Shown piece by piece: positions 1 through 14,742 of a stretch of DNA of 64,000 nt. Each line of letters starts with the position of its first letter. Position 1 is the stretch's first letter. Origin of the DNA: Stenopsyche tienmushanensis. Taxonomy: Eukaryota > Arthropoda > Insecta > Trichoptera > Stenopsychidae. The translations under genes were made by a program, and so were the position numbers. The notes below the pieces were generated by a model, which made no database searches, was not told where the DNA came from, and saw only the letters and a program-made list of their open reading frames with translations. The stretch covers positions 359,306-423,305 of the forward strand of contig WACJ01000290.1 of the NCBI GenBank assembly GCA_008973525.1. Reading direction: 5' to 3'.

Positions 1-50
1 AAAAGTATACGTGTTTACTTTTGATTTAAAAAAAATACATTTGCATTCAA

Positions 51-3000
51 TGACGGCGATACCCGTCACGAATAAAAGACATGAAAACTATTGAAATCCT
101 GAGATTTTTCAGTGCAAATATAAATCTGCCCGTAATTTAGAATTCAAGAAGCAGGTCAACAATGAAACAAGGATAGTTTGAAGAAGTTAAAACGTTATTT
201 TCAATTTTGCAAAGAAAAATATTACGAAATATTCTTTTTTTTTGTTGAATTGCATATTTTTTCTTTAAATTTCATAGTTTCGACTTGCAATTTGACATAA
301 TTTTGAAAAAAATGCATTGTTCTTTCACAATATCATGCTGGACCTTAAATAAATTGACAAAATTATACGTGTTCACTTTTGATTTAAAGTTTTTTTTTGT
401 TGAATTGCATAATTTTTCTTTAAATTTCATAGTTTCGACTTGCAATTTGACATAATTTTGAAAAAAATGCATTGTTCTTTCACATTATCATGCTGGACCT
501 CAAAAAAATTGACAAAAGTATACGTGTTTACTTTTGATTTAAAAAAAATACATTTGCATTCAATGACGGCGATACCCGTCACGAATTACAAGACATGAAA
601 ACTATTGAAATCCTGAGATTTTTCAGTGCAAATATAAATCAGCCCGTAATTTAGAATTCAAGAAGCAGGTCAACAATGAAACAAGGATAGTTTGAAGAAG
701 TTAAAACGTTATTTTCAATTTTGCAAAGAAAAATATTACGAAATATTCTTTTTTTTTGTTGAATTGAATAATTTTTCTTTAAATTTTATTGTTTCGACAT
801 GCAATTTGACATAATTTTGAAAAAAATGCATTGCTCTTTCACATTATCATGCTGGACCTTAAAAAAATTGACAAAAATATACGTGTTCACTTTTGATTTA
901 AAGTTTTTTATGTTGAATTGCATAATTTTTGTTTAAATTTCATAGTTTCGACTTGCAATTTGACATAATTTTGAAAAAAAATGCAATGCTCTTCCACATT
1001 ATCATGCTGGACCTTAAAAAAATTGACAAAAATATACGTGTTCACTTTTGATTTAAAGTTTTTTTATGTTGAATTGCATAATTTTTCTTTAAATTTCATA
1101 GTTTCGACTTGCAATTTGACATAATTTGAAAAAAATGCAATGCTCTTCCACATTATCATGCTGGACCTTAAAAAAATTGACAAAAATATACGTGTTCACT
1201 TTTGATTTAAAGTTTTTTATGTTGAATTGCATAATTTTTCTTTAAATTTCATAGTTTCGACTTGCAATTTGACATAATTTTGAAAAAAATGCATTGCTCT
1301 TTCACATTATAATGCTGGACCTCAAAAAAATTGACAAAAGTATACGTGTTTACTTTTGATTCAAAGTTTTTTTTTGTTTGATTGCATAATTATTGTTTAA
1401 ATTTCATAGTTTCGACTTGCAATTTGACATGATTTCCCAAAATATGCATTGCTCTTTCACATTATCATGCTGGACCTCAAAAAAATTGACAAAAGTATAC
1501 GTGTTTACTTTTGATTTAAAAAAAATACATTTGCATTCGATGACGGCGATACCCGTCACGAATTACAAGACATGAAAACTATTGAAATCCTGAGATTTTT
1601 CAGTGCAAATATAAATCTGCCCGTAATTTAGAATTCAAGAAGCAGGTCAACAATGAAACAAGGATAGTTTGAAGAAGTTAAAACGTTATTTTCAATTTTG
1701 CAAAGAAAAATATTACGAAATATTCTTTTTTTTTGTTGAATTGAATAATTTTTCTTTAAATTTTATTGTTTCGACATGCAATTTGACATAATTTTGAAAA
1801 AAATGCATTGCTCTTTCACATTATCATGCTGGACCTTAAAAAAATTGACAAAAATATACGTGTTCACTTTTGATTTAAAGTTTTTTATGTTGAATTGCAT
1901 AATTTTTGTTTAAATTTCATAGTTTCGACTTGCAATTTGACATAATTTTGAAAAAAATGCATTGCTCTTTCACATAATAATGCTGGACCTCAAAAAAATT
2001 GACAAAAGTATACGTGTTTACTTTTGATTTAAAAAAATACATTTGCATTCAATGACGGCGATACCCGTCACGAATTACAAGACATGAAAACTATTGAAAT
2101 CCTGAGATTTTTCAGTGCAAATATAAATCTGCCCGTAATTTAGAATTCAAGAAGCAGGTCAACAATGAAACAAGGATAGTTTGAAGAAGTTAAAACGTTA
2201 TTTTCAATTTTGCAAAGAAAAATATTACGAAATATTCTTTTTTTTTGTTGAATTGAATAATTTTTCTTTAAATTTTATTGTTTCGACATGCAATTTGACA
2301 TAATTTTGAAAAAAATGCATTGCTCTTTCACATTTTCATGATGGACCTAAAAAAATTGACAAAAATATACGTGTTCACTTTTGATTTAAAGTTTTTTTAT
2401 GTTGAATTGCATAATTTTTCTTTAAATTTCATAGTTTCGACTTGCAATTTGACATAATTTTGAAAAAAATGCAATGCTCTTCCACATTATCATGCTGGAC
2501 CTTAAAAAAATTGACAAAAATATACGTGTTCACTTTTGATTTAAAGTTTTTTTATGTTGAATTGCATAATTTTTCGTTAAATTTCATAGTTTCGACTTGC
2601 AATTTGACATAATTTTGAAAAAAATGCAATGTTCTTCCACATTATCATGCTGGACCTTAAAAAAATTGACAAAAATATACGTGTTCACTTTTGATTTAAA
2701 GTTTTTTTATGTTGAATTGCATAATTTTTCTTTAAATTTCATAGTTTCGACTTGCAATTTGACATAATTTTGAAAAAAATGCATTGCTCTTTCACATTAT
2801 AATGCTAGACCTCAAAAAAATTGACAAAAGTATACGTGTTTACTTTTGATTCAAAGTTTTTTTTTGTTTGATTGCATAATTATTGTTTAAATTTCATAGT
2901 TTCGACTTGCAATTTGACATGATTTCCAAAAAATTTGCATTGCTCTTTCACATTATCATGCTGGACCTCAAAAAAATTGACAAAAGTATACGTGTTTACT

Positions 3001-4523
3001 TTTGATTTAAAAAAAATACATTTGCATTCGATGACGGCGATACCCGTCACGAATTACAAGACATGAAAACTATTGAAATCCTGAGATTTTTCAGTGCAAA
3101 TATAAATCTGCGCGTAATTTAGAATTCAAGAAGCAGGTCAACAATGAAACAAGGATAGTTTGAAGAAGTTAAAACGTTATTTTCAATTTTGCAAAGAAAA
3201 ATATTACGAAATATTCTTTTTTTTTGTTGAATTGAATAATTTTTCTTTAAATTTTATTGTTTCGACATGCAATTTGACATAATTTTGAAAAAAATGCATT
3301 GCTCTTTCACATTATCATGCTGGACCTCAAAAAAATTGACAAAAGTATACGTGTTTACTTTTGATTCAAAGTTTTTTTTTGTTTGATTGCATAATTTTTC
3401 TTTAAATTTCATAGTTTCGACTTGCAATTTGACATAATTTTGAAAAAAATGCATTGCTCTTTCACATTATAATGCTGGACCTCAAAAAAATTGACAAAAG
3501 TATACGTGTTTACTTTTGATTTAAAAAAAATACATTTGCATTCAATGACGGCGATACCCGTCACGAATTACAAGACATGAAAACTATTGAAATCCTGAGA
3601 TTTTTCAGTGCAAATATAAATCTGCCCGTAATTTAGAATTCAAGAAGCAGGTCAACAATGAAACAAGGATAGTTTGAAGAAGTTAAAACGTTATTTTCAA
3701 TTTGCAAAGAAAAATATTACGAAATATTCTTTTTTTTTGTTGAATTGAATAATTTTTCTTTAAATTTTATTGTTTCGACATGCAATTTGACATAATTTTG
3801 AAAAAAATGCATTGCTCTTTCACATTTTCATGATGGACCTAAAAAAAATTGACAAAAATATACGTGTTCACTTTTGATTTAAAGTTTTTTTATGTTGAAT
3901 TGCATAATTTTTCTTTAAATTTCATAGTTTCGACTTGCAATTTGAAATAATTTTGAAAAAAATGCATTGCTCTTCCACATTATCATGCTGGACCTTAAAA
4001 AAATTGACAAAAATATACGTGTTCACTTTTGATTTAAAGTTTTTTTATGTTGAATTGCATAATTTTTCTTTAAATTTCATAGTTTCGACTTGCAATTTGA
4101 CATAATTTTGAAAAAAATGCAATGTTCTTCCACATTATCATGCTGGACCTTAAAAAAATTGACAAAAATATACGTGTTCACTTTTGATTTAAAGTTTTTT
4201 ATGTTGAATTGCATAATTTTTCTTTAAATTTCATAGTTTCGACTTGCAATTTGACATAATTTTGAAAAAAATGCATTGCTCTTTCACATTATAATGCTAG
4301 ACCTCAAAAAAATTGACAAAAGTATACGTGTTTACTTTTGATTCAAAGTTTTTTTTTGTTTGATTGCATAATTATTGTTTAAATTTCATAGTTTCGACTT
4401 GCAATTTGACATAATTTTGAAAAAAATGCATTGCTCTTTCACATTATAATGCTGGACCTCAAAAAAATTGACAAAAGTATACGTGTTTACTTTTGATTTA
4501 AAAAAAATACATTTGCATTCAAT
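51..4523 (+). repeat. Higher-order repeat of about 1.49 kb, three copies
   Basis: In this part of the array the long-module landmarks alternate at about 513 and 978 bp, so the pattern long-short-long-short-short-short-short repeats. Equivalent landmarks are 1489-1492 bp apart (564, 2053, 3545; and 1541, 3032, 4523). The expected length, two long plus five short modules, is 1488 bp. The pattern breaks after 4523. Confidence 0.85.
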
Positions 4524-7500
4524 GACGGCGATACCCGTCACGAATTACAAGACATGAAAACTATTGAAATCCTGAGATTTTTCAGTGCAAATATAAATCT
4601 GCCCGTAATTTAGAATTCAAGAAGCAGATCAACAATGAAACAAGGATAGTTTGAAGAAGTTAAAACGTTATTTTCAATTTTGCAAAGAAAAATATTACGA
4701 AATATTCTTTTTTTTTGTTGAATTGAATAATTTTTCTTTAAATTTTATTGTTTCGACATGCAATTTGACATAATTTTGAAAAAAATGCATTGCTCTTTCA
4801 CATTTTCATGATGGACCTAAAAAAAATTGACAAAAATATACGTGTTCACTTTTGATTTAAAGTTTTTTTATGTTGAATTGCATAATTTTTCTTTAAATTT
4901 CATAGTTTCGACTTGCAATTTGACATAATTTTGAAAAAAATGCAATGCTCTTCCACATTATCATGCTGGACCTTAAAAAAATTGACAAAAATATACGTGT
5001 TCACTTTTGATTTAAAGTTTTTTTATGTTGAATTGCATAATTTTTCTTTAAATTTCATAGTTTCGACTTGCAATTTGACATAATTTTGAAAAAAATGCAA
5101 TGCTCTTCCACATTATCATGCTGGACCTTAAAAAAATTGACAAAAATATACGTGTTCACTTTTGATTTAAAGTTTTTTATGTTGAATTGCATAATTTTTC
5201 TTTAAATTTCATAGTTTCGACTTGCAATTTGACATAATTTTGAAAAAAATGCATTGTTCTTTCACATTATAATGCTGGACCTCAAAAAAATTGACAAAAG
5301 TATACGTGTTTACTTTTGATTCAAAGTTTTTTTTTGTTTGATTGCATAATTATTGTTTAAATTTCATAGTTTCGACTTGCAATTTGACATGATTTCCCAA
5401 AATATGCATTGCTCTTTCACATTATCATGCTGGACCTCAAAAAAATTGACAAAAGTATACGTGTTTACTTTTGATTTAAAAAAAATACATTTGCATTCGA
5501 TGACGGCGATACCCGTCACGAATTACAAGACATGAAAACTATTGAAATCCTGAGATTTTTAAGTGTAAATATAAATCTGCCCGTAATTAAGAATTCAAGA
5601 AGCAGGTCAACAATGAAACAAGGATAGTTTGAAGAAGTTAAAACGTTATTTTCAATTTTGCAAAGAAAAATATTACGAAATATTCCTTTTTTTTGTTGAA
5701 TTACATAATTTTTCTTTAAATTTTATTGTTTCGACATGCAATTTGATATAATTTTGAAAAAAATGCATTGCTCTTTCACATTATCATGATGGACCTTAAA
5801 AAAAATGACAAAAATATACGGGTTCACTTTTGATTCAAAGTTTTTTTTTGTTTGATTGCATAATTATTGTTTAAATTTCATAGTTTCGACTTGCAATTTG
5901 ACATGATTTCCCAAAATATGCATTGCTCTTTCACATTATCATGCTGGACCTCAAAAAAATTGACAAAAGTATACGTGTTTACTTTTGATTTAAAAAAAAT
6001 ACATTTGCATTCGATGACGGCGATACCCGTCACGAATTACAAGACATGAAAACTATTGAAATCCTGAGATTTTTAAGTGTAAATATAAATCTGCCCGTAA
6101 TTAAGAATTCAAGAAGCAGGTCAACAATGAAACAAGGATAGTTTGAAGAAGTTAAAACGTTATTTTCAATTTTGCAAAGAAAAATATTACGAAATATTCT
6201 TTTTTTTTGTTGAATTGAATAATTTTTCTTTAAATTTTATTGTTTCGACATGCAATTTGACATAATTTTGAAAAAAATGCATTGCTCTTTCACATTATCA
6301 TGCTGGACCTTAAAAAAATTGACAAAAATATACGTGTTCACTTTTGATTTAAAGTTTTTTATGTTGAATTGCATAATTTTTCTTTAAATTTCATAGTTTC
6401 GACTTGCAATTTGACATAATTTTGAAAAAAATGCATTGTTCTTTCACATTATAATGCTGGACCTCAAAAAAATTGACAAAAGTATACGTGTTTACTTTTG
6501 ATTCAAAGTTTTTTTTTGTTTGATTGCATAATTATTGTTTAAATTTCATAGTTTCGACTTGCAATTTGACATGATTTCCCAAAATATGCATTGCTCTTTC
6601 ACATTATCATGCTGGACCTCAAAAAAATTGACAAAAGTATACGTGTTTACTTTTGATTTAAAAAAAATACATTTGCATTCGATGACGGCGATACCCGTCA
6701 CGAATTACAAGACATGAAAACTATTGAAATCCTGAGATTTTAAGTGTAAATATAAATCTGCCCGTAATTAAGAATTCAAGAAGCAGGTCAACAATGAAAC
6801 AAGGATAGTTTGAAGAAGTTAAAACGTTATTTTCAATTTTGCAAAGAAAAATATTACGAAATATTCTTTTTTTTTGTTGAATTGAATAATTTTTCTTTAA
6901 ATTTTATTGTTTCGACATGCAATTTGACATAATTTTGAAAAAAATGCATTGCTCTTTCACATTATCATGCTGGACCTTAAAAAAATTGACAAAAATATAC
7001 GTGTTCACTTTTGATTTAAAGTTTTTTATGTTGAATTGCATAATTTTTCTTTAAATTTCATAGTTTCGACTTGCAATTTGACATAATTTTGAAAAAAATG
7101 CATTGCTCTTTCACATTATAATGCTGGACCTCAAAAAAATTGACAAAAGTATACGTGTTTACTTTTGATTTAAAAAAAATACATTTGCATTCGATGACGG
7201 CGATACCCGTCACGAATTACAAGACATGAAAACTATTGAAATCCTGAGATTTTTCAGTGCAAATATAAATCTGCCCGTAATTTAGAATTCAAGAAGCAGG
7301 TCAACAATGAAACAAGGATAGTTTGAAGAAGTTAAAACGTTATTTTCAATTTTGCAAAGAAAAATATTACGAAATATTCTTTTTTTTTGTTGAATTGAAT
7401 AATTTTTCTTTAAATTTTATTGTTTCGACATGCAATTTGACATAATTTTGAAAAAAATGCAATGCTCTTCCACATTATCATGCTGGACCTTAAAAAAATT

Positions 7501-10331
7501 GACAAAAATATACGTGTTCACTTTTGATTTAAAGTTTTTTATGTTGAATTGCATAATTTTTCTTTAAATTTCATAGTTTCGACTTGCAATTTGACATAAT
7601 TTTGAAAAAAATGCAATGCTCTTCCACATTATCATGCTGGACCTTAAAAAATTGACAAAATATACGTGTTCACTTTTGATTTAAAGTTTTTTTATGTTGA
7701 ATTGCATAATTTTTCTTTAAATTTCATAGTTTCGACTTGCAATTTGACATAATTTTGAAAAAAATGCAATGCTCTTCCACATTATCATGCTGGACCTTAA
7801 AAAAATTGACAAAAATATACGTGTTCACTTTTGATTTAAAGTTTTTTATGTTGAATTGCATAATTTTTCTTTAAATTTCATAGTTTCGACTTGCAATTTG
7901 ACATAATTTTGAAAAAAATGCATTGCTCTTTCACATTTTCATGATGGACCTAAAAAAAATTGACAAAAATATACGTGTTCACTTTTGATTTAAAGTTTTT
8001 TTATGTTGAATTGCATAATTTTTCTTTAAATTTCATAGTTTCGACTTGCAATTTGACATAATTTTGAAAAAAATGCAATGCTCTTCCACATTATCATGCT
8101 GGACCTTAAAAAAATTGACAAAAATATACGTGTTCACTTTTGATTTAAAGTTTTTTTATGTTGAATTGCATAATTTTTCTTTAAATTTCATAGTTTCGAC
8201 TTGCAATTTGACATAATTTTGAAAAAAAATGCAATGCTCTTCCACATTATCATGCTGGACCTTAAAAAAATTGACAAAAATATACGTGTTCACTTTTGAT
8301 TTAAAGTTTTTTTATGTTGAATTGCATAATTTTTCTTTAAATTTCATAGTTTCGACTTGCAATTTGACATAATTTTGAAAAAAATGCAATGTTCTTCCAC
8401 ATTATCATGCTGGACCTTAAAAAAATTGACAAAAATATACGTGTTCACTTTTGATTTAAAGTTTTTTATGTTGAATTGCATAATTTTTCTTTAAATTTTA
8501 TTGTTTCGACATGCAATTTGACATAATTTTGAAAAAAATGCATTGCTCTTTCACATTATCATGCTGGACCTCAAAAAAATTGACAAAAGTATACGTGTTT
8601 ACTTTTGATTTAAAAAAAATACATTTGCATTCGATGACGGCGATACCCGTCACGAATTACAAGACATGAAAACTATTGAAATCCTGAGATTTTTCAGTGC
8701 AAATATAAATCTGCGCGTAATTTAGAATTCAAGAAGCAGGTCAACAATGAAACAAGGATAGTTTGAAGAAGTTAAAACGTTATTTTCAATTTTGCAAAGA
8801 AAAATATTACGAAATATTCTTTTTTTTTGTTGAATTGAATAATTTTTCTTTAAATTTTATTGTTTCGACATGCAATTTGACATAATTTTGAAAAAAATGC
8901 ATTGCTCTTTCACATTATCATGCTGGACCTCAAAAAATTGACAAAAGTATACGTGTTTACTTTTGATTTAAAAAAAATACATTTGCATTCGATGACGGCG
9001 ATACCCGTCACGAATTACAAGACATGAAAACTATTGAAATCCTGAGATTTTTCAGTGCAAATATAAATCTGCGCGTAATTTAGAATTCAAGAAGCAGGTC
9101 AACAATGAAACAAGGATAGTTTGAAGAAGTTAAAACGTTATTTTCAATTTTGCAAAGAAAAATATTACGAAATATTCTTTTTTTTTTGTTGAATTGAATA
9201 ATTTTTCTTTAAATTTTATTGTTTCGACATGCAATTTGACATAATTTTGAAAAAAAATGCATTGCTCTTTCACATTATCATGCTGGACCTCAAAAAATTG
9301 ACAAAAGTATACGTGTTTACTTTTGATTCAAAGTTTTTTTTTTGTTTGATTGCATAATTTTTCTTTAAATTTCATAGTTTCGACTTGCAATTTGACATAA
9401 TTTTGAAAAAAATGCATTGCTCTTTCACATTATAATGCTGGACCTCAAAAAAATTGACAAAAGTATACGTGTTTACTTTTGATTTAAAAAAAATACATTT
9501 GCATTCAATGACGGCGATACCCGTCACGAATTACAAGACATGAAAACTATTGAAATCCTGAGATTTTTCAGTGCAAATATAAATCTGCCCGTAATTTAGA
9601 ATTCAAGAAGCAGGTCAACAATGAAACAAGGATAGTTTGAAGAAGTTAAAACGTTATTTTCAATTTTGCAAAGAAAAATATTACGAAATATTCTTTTTTT
9701 TTGTTGAATTGAATAATTTTTCTTTAAATTTTATTGTTTCGACATGCAATTTGACATAATTTTGAAAAAAATGCATTGCTCTTTCACATTTTCATGATGG
9801 ACCTAAAAAAAATTGACAAAAATATACGTGTTCACTTTTGATTTAAAGTTTTTTTATGTTGAATTGCATAATTTTTCTTTAAATTTCATAGTTTCGACTT
9901 GCAATTTGACATAATTTTGAAAAAAATGCAATGCTCTTCCACATTATCATGCTGGACCTTAAAAAAATTGACAAAAATATACGTGTTCACTTTTGATTTA
10001 AAGTTTTTTTATGTTGAATTGCATAATTTTTCTTTAAATTTCATAGTTTCGACTTGCAATTTGACATAATTTTGAAAAAAATGCAATGTTCTTCCACATT
10101 ATCATGCTGGACCTTAAAAAAATTGACAAAAATATACGTGTTCACTTTTGATTTAAAGTTTTTTATGTTGAATTGCATAATTTTTCTTTAAATTTCATAG
10201 TTTCGACTTGCAATTTGACATAATTTTGAAAAAAATGCATTGCTCTTTCACATTATAATGCTGGACCTCAAAAAAATTGACAAAAGTATACGTGTTTACT
10301 TTTGATTTAAAAAAAATACATTTGCATTCGA

Positions 10332-13300
10332 TGACGGCGATACCCGTCACGAATTACAAGACATGAAAACTATTGAAATCCTGAGATTTTTAAGTGTAAA
10401 TATAAATCTGCCCGTAATTAAGAATTCAAGAAGCAGGTCAACAATGAAACAAGGATAGTTTGAAGAAGTTAAAACGTTATTTTCAATTTTGCAAAGAAAA
10501 ATATTACGAAATATTCTTTTTTTTTGTTGAATTGAATAATTTTTCTTTAAATTTTATTGTTTCGACATGCAATTTGACATAATTTTGAAAAAAATGCATT
10601 GCTCTTTCACATTTTCATGATGGACCTAAAAAAAATTGACAAAAATATACGTGTTCACTTTTGATTTAAAGTTTTTTTATGTTGAATTGCATAATTTTTC
10701 TTTAAATTTCATAGTTTCGACTTGCAATTTGACATGATTTCCAAAAAATTTGCATTGCTCTTTCACATTATCATGCTGGACCTCAAAAAAATTGACAAAA
10801 GTATACGTGTTTACTTTTGATTTAAAAAAAATACATTTGCATTCGATGACGGCGATACCCGTCACGAATTACAAGACATGAAAACTATTGAAATCCTGAG
10901 ATTTTTCAGTGCAAATATAAATCTGCGCGTAATTTAGAATTCAAGAAGCAGGTCAACAATGAAACAAGGATAGTTTGAAGAAGTTAAAACGTTATTTTAA
11001 AATTTTGCAAAGAAAAATATTACGAAATATTCCTTTTTTTTGTTGAATTACATAATTTTTCTTTAAATTTTATTGTTTCGACATGCAATTTGATATAATT
11101 TTGAAAAAAATGCATTGCTCTTTCACATTATCATGATGGACCTTAAAAAAAATGACAAAAATATACGGGTTCACTTTTGATTCAAAGTTTTTTTTTGTTT
11201 GATTGCATAATTATTGTTTAAATTTCATAGTTTCGACTTGCAATTTGACATGATTTCCAAAAAATTTGCATTGCTCTTTCACATTATCATGCTGGACCTC
11301 AAAAAAATTGACAAAAGTATACGTGTTTACTTTTGATTTAAAAAAAATACATTTGCATTCGATGACGGCGATACCCGTCACGAATTACAAGACATGAAAA
11401 CTATTGAAATCCTGAGATTTTTCAGTGCAAATATAAATCTGCCCGTAATTTAGAATTCAAGAAGCAGGTCAACAATGAAACAAGGATAGTTTGAAGAAGT
11501 TAAAACGTTATTTTCAATTTTGCAAAGAAAAATATTACGAAATATTCTTTTTTTTTGTTGAATTGAATAATTTTTCTTTAAATTTTATTGTTTCGACATG
11601 CAATTTGACATAATTTTGAAAAAAATGCATTGCTCTTTCACATTATCATGCTGGACCTTAAAAAAATTGACAAAAATATACGTGTTCACTTTTGATTTAA
11701 AGTTTTTTATGTTGAATTGCATAATTTTTCTTTAAATTTCATAGTTTCGACTTGCAATTTGACATAATTTTGAAAAAAATGCATTGCTCTTTCACATTAT
11801 AATGCTGGACCTCAAAAAAATTGACAAAAGTATACGTGTTTACTTTTGATTTAAAAAAAATACATTTGCATTCGATGACGGCGATACCCGTCACGAATTA
11901 CAAGACATGAAAACTATTGAAATCCTGAGATTTTTCAGTGCAAATATAAATCTGCGCGTAATTTAGAATTCAAGAAGCAGGTCAACAATGAAACAAGGAT
12001 AGTTTGAAGAAGTTAAAACGTTATTTTCAATTTTGCAAAGAAAAATATTACGAAATATTCTTTTTTTTTGTTGAATTGAATAATTTTTCTTTAAATTTTA
12101 TTGTTTCGACATGCAATTTGACATAATTTTGAAAAAAATGCATTGCTCTTTCACATTATCATGCTGGACCTTAAAAAAATTGACAAAAATATACGGGTTC
12201 ACTTTTGATTCAAAGTTTTTTTTTGTTTGATTGCATAATTTTTGTTTAAATTTCATAGTTTCGACTTGCAATTTGACATGATTTCCAAAAAATTTGCATT
12301 GCTCTTTCACATTATCATGCTGGACCTCAAAAAAATTGACAAAAGTATACGTGTTTACTTTTGATTTAAAAAAAATACATTTGCATTCGATGACGGCGAT
12401 ACCCGTCACGAATTACAAGACATGAAAACTATTGAAATCCTGAGATTTTTCAGTGCAAATATAAATCTGCGCGTAATTTAGAATTCAAGAAGCAGGTCAA
12501 CAATGAAACAAGGATAGTTTGAAGAAGTTAAAACGTTATTTTCAATTTTGCAAAGAAAAATATTACGAAATATTCTTTTTTTTTGTTGAATTGAATAATT
12601 TTTCTTTAAATTTTATTGTTTCGACATGCAATTTGACATAATTTTGAAAAAAATGCATTGCTCTTTCACATTATCATGCTGGACCTTAAAAAAATTGACA
12701 AAAATATACGTGTTCACTTTTGATTTAAAGTTTTTTATGTTGAATTGCATAATTTTTCTTTAAATTTCATAGTTTCGACTTGCAATTTGACATAATTTTG
12801 AAAAAAATGCATTGCTCTTTCACATTATAATGCTGGACCTCAAAAAAATTGACAAAAGTATACGTGTTTACTTTAGATTTAAAAAAAATACATTTGCATT
12901 CGATGACGGCGATACCCGTCACGAATTACAAGACATGAAAACTATTGAAATCCTGAGATTTTTAAGTGTAAATATAAATCTGCCCGTAATTAAGAATTCA
13001 AGAAGCAGGTCAACAATGAAACAAGGATAGTTTGAAGAAGTTAAAACGTTATTTTCAATTTTGCAAAGAAAAATATTACGAAATATTCCTTTTTTTTGTT
13101 GAATTACATAATTTTTCTTTAAATTTTATTGTTTCGACATGCAATTTGATATAATTTTGAAAAAAATGCATTGCTCTTTCACATTATCATGATGGACCTT
13201 AAAAAAAATGACAAAAATATACGGGTTCACTTTTGATTCAAAGTTTTTTTTTGTTTGATTGCATAATTATTGTTTAAATTTCATAGTTTCGACTTGCAAT

Positions 13301-13932
13301 TTGACATGATTTCCAAAAAATTTGCATTGCTCTTTCACATTATCATGCTGGACCTCAAAAAAATTGACAAAAGTATACGTGTTTACTTTTGATTTAAAAA
13401 AAATACATTTGCATTCGATGACGGCGATACCCGTCACGAATTACAAGACATGAAAACTATTGAAATCCTGAGATTTTTCAGTGCAAATATAAATCTGCCC
13501 GTAATTTAGAATTCAAGAAGCAGGTCAACAATGAAACAAGGATAGTTTGAAGAAGTTAAAACGTTATTTTCAATTTTGCAAAGAAAAATATTACGAAATA
13601 TTCTTTTTTTTTGTTGAATTGAATAATTTTTCTTTAAATTTTATTGTTTCGACATGCAATTTGACATAATTTTGAAAAAAATGCATTGCTCTTTCACATT
13701 ATCATGCTGGACCTTAAAAAAATTGACAAAAATATACGTGTTCACTTTTGATTTAAAGTTTTTTATGTTGAATTGCATAATTTTTCTTTAAATTTCATAG
13801 TTTCGACTTGCAATTTGACATAATTTTGAAAAAAATGCATTGCTCTTTCACATTATAATGCTGGACCTCAAAAAAATTGACAAAAGTATACGTGTTTACT
13901 TTTGATTTAAAAAAAATACATTTGCATTCAAT
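10332..13932 (+). repeat. Satellite sub-array of long-short dimers (about 514 bp)
   Basis: Eight successive long-module landmarks (10332, 10847, 11363, 11876, 12391, 12903, 13419, 13932) are 512-516 bp apart, equal to one long plus one short module each. This is a different higher-order organisation from the left part of the same array. Confidence 0.85.
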
Positions 13933-14742
13933 GACGGCGATACCCGTCACGAATTACAAGACATGAAAACTATTGAAATCCTGAGATTTTTCAGTGCAAA
14001 TATAAATCTGCCCGTAATTTAGAATTCAAGAAGCAGGTCAACAATGAAACAAGGATAGTTTGAAGAAGTTAAAACGTTATTTTCAATTTTGCAAAGAAAA
14101 ATATTACGAAATATTCTTTTTTTTTGTTGAATTGAATAATTTTTCTTTAAATTTTATTGTTTCGACATGCAATTTGACATAATTTTGAAAAAAATGCATT
14201 GCTCTTTCACATTTTCATGATGGACCTAAAAAAATTGACAAAAATATACGTGTTCACTTTTGATTTAAAGTTTTTTTATGTTGAATTGCATAATTTTTCT
14301 TTAAATTTCATAGTTTCGACTTGCAATTTGACATAATTTTGAAAAAAATGCAATGCTCTTCCACATTATCATGCTGGACCTTAAAAAAATTGACAAAAAT
14401 ATACGTGTTCACTTTTGATTTAAAGTTTTTTTATGTTGAATTGCATAATTTTTCTTTAAATTTCATAGTTTCGACTTGCAATTTGACATAATTTTGAAAA
14501 AAATGCAATGTTCTTCCACATTATCATGCTGGACCTTAAAAAAATTGACAAAAATATACGTGTTCACTTTTGATTTAAAGTTTTTTATGTTGAATTGCAT
14601 AATTTTTCTTTAAATTTCATAGTTTCGACTTGCAATTTGACATAATTTTGAAAAAAATGCATTGCTCTTTCACATTATCATGATGGACCTTAAAAAAAAT
14701 GACAAAAATATACGGGTTCACTTTTGATTCAAAGTTTTTTTT

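Larger units (their letters stand above)
1..14742 (+). repeat. Satellite array of mixed 154-bp and 359-bp modules
   Basis: The whole interval is tandem repeat. The short module (about 154-155 bp) runs from TTGAATTGCATAATTTTTC through CAATTTGACATAATTTTG and the GCTGGACCT block to TATACGTGTTCACTTTTGA. The long module (about 359 bp) is the same plus about 205 bp carrying TGACGGCGATACCCGTCACG and a GAATTCAAGAAGCAGGTC block. The TGACGGCGAT landmark occurs 22 times, for example at 51, 564, 1541, 2053, 3032, 3545, 4523, 5501, 8634, 8993, 10332 and 13932. Every interval between landmarks fits 359 plus a whole number of 154-bp modules. Copies differ by few substitutions and by homopolymer length. Short open frames of 60-103 codons inside the array recur with the unit and are not genes. 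The array reaches base 1, so the left end is not in the window. Centromeric or heterochromatic location is possible but not shown by sequence. Confidence 0.97.

Noticed and set aside
272..14700. Repeated open frames of 60-103 codons in the satellite (for example 1393-1575, 5353-5535, 12098-12409)
   Set aside because: They recur with the repeat unit, are AT-driven, open on both strands and change with single indels between units. No sign of a protein.
1..14742. CRISPR-like array
   Set aside because: Repeats are contiguous and long with no unique spacers of constant size, and the context is eukaryotic.
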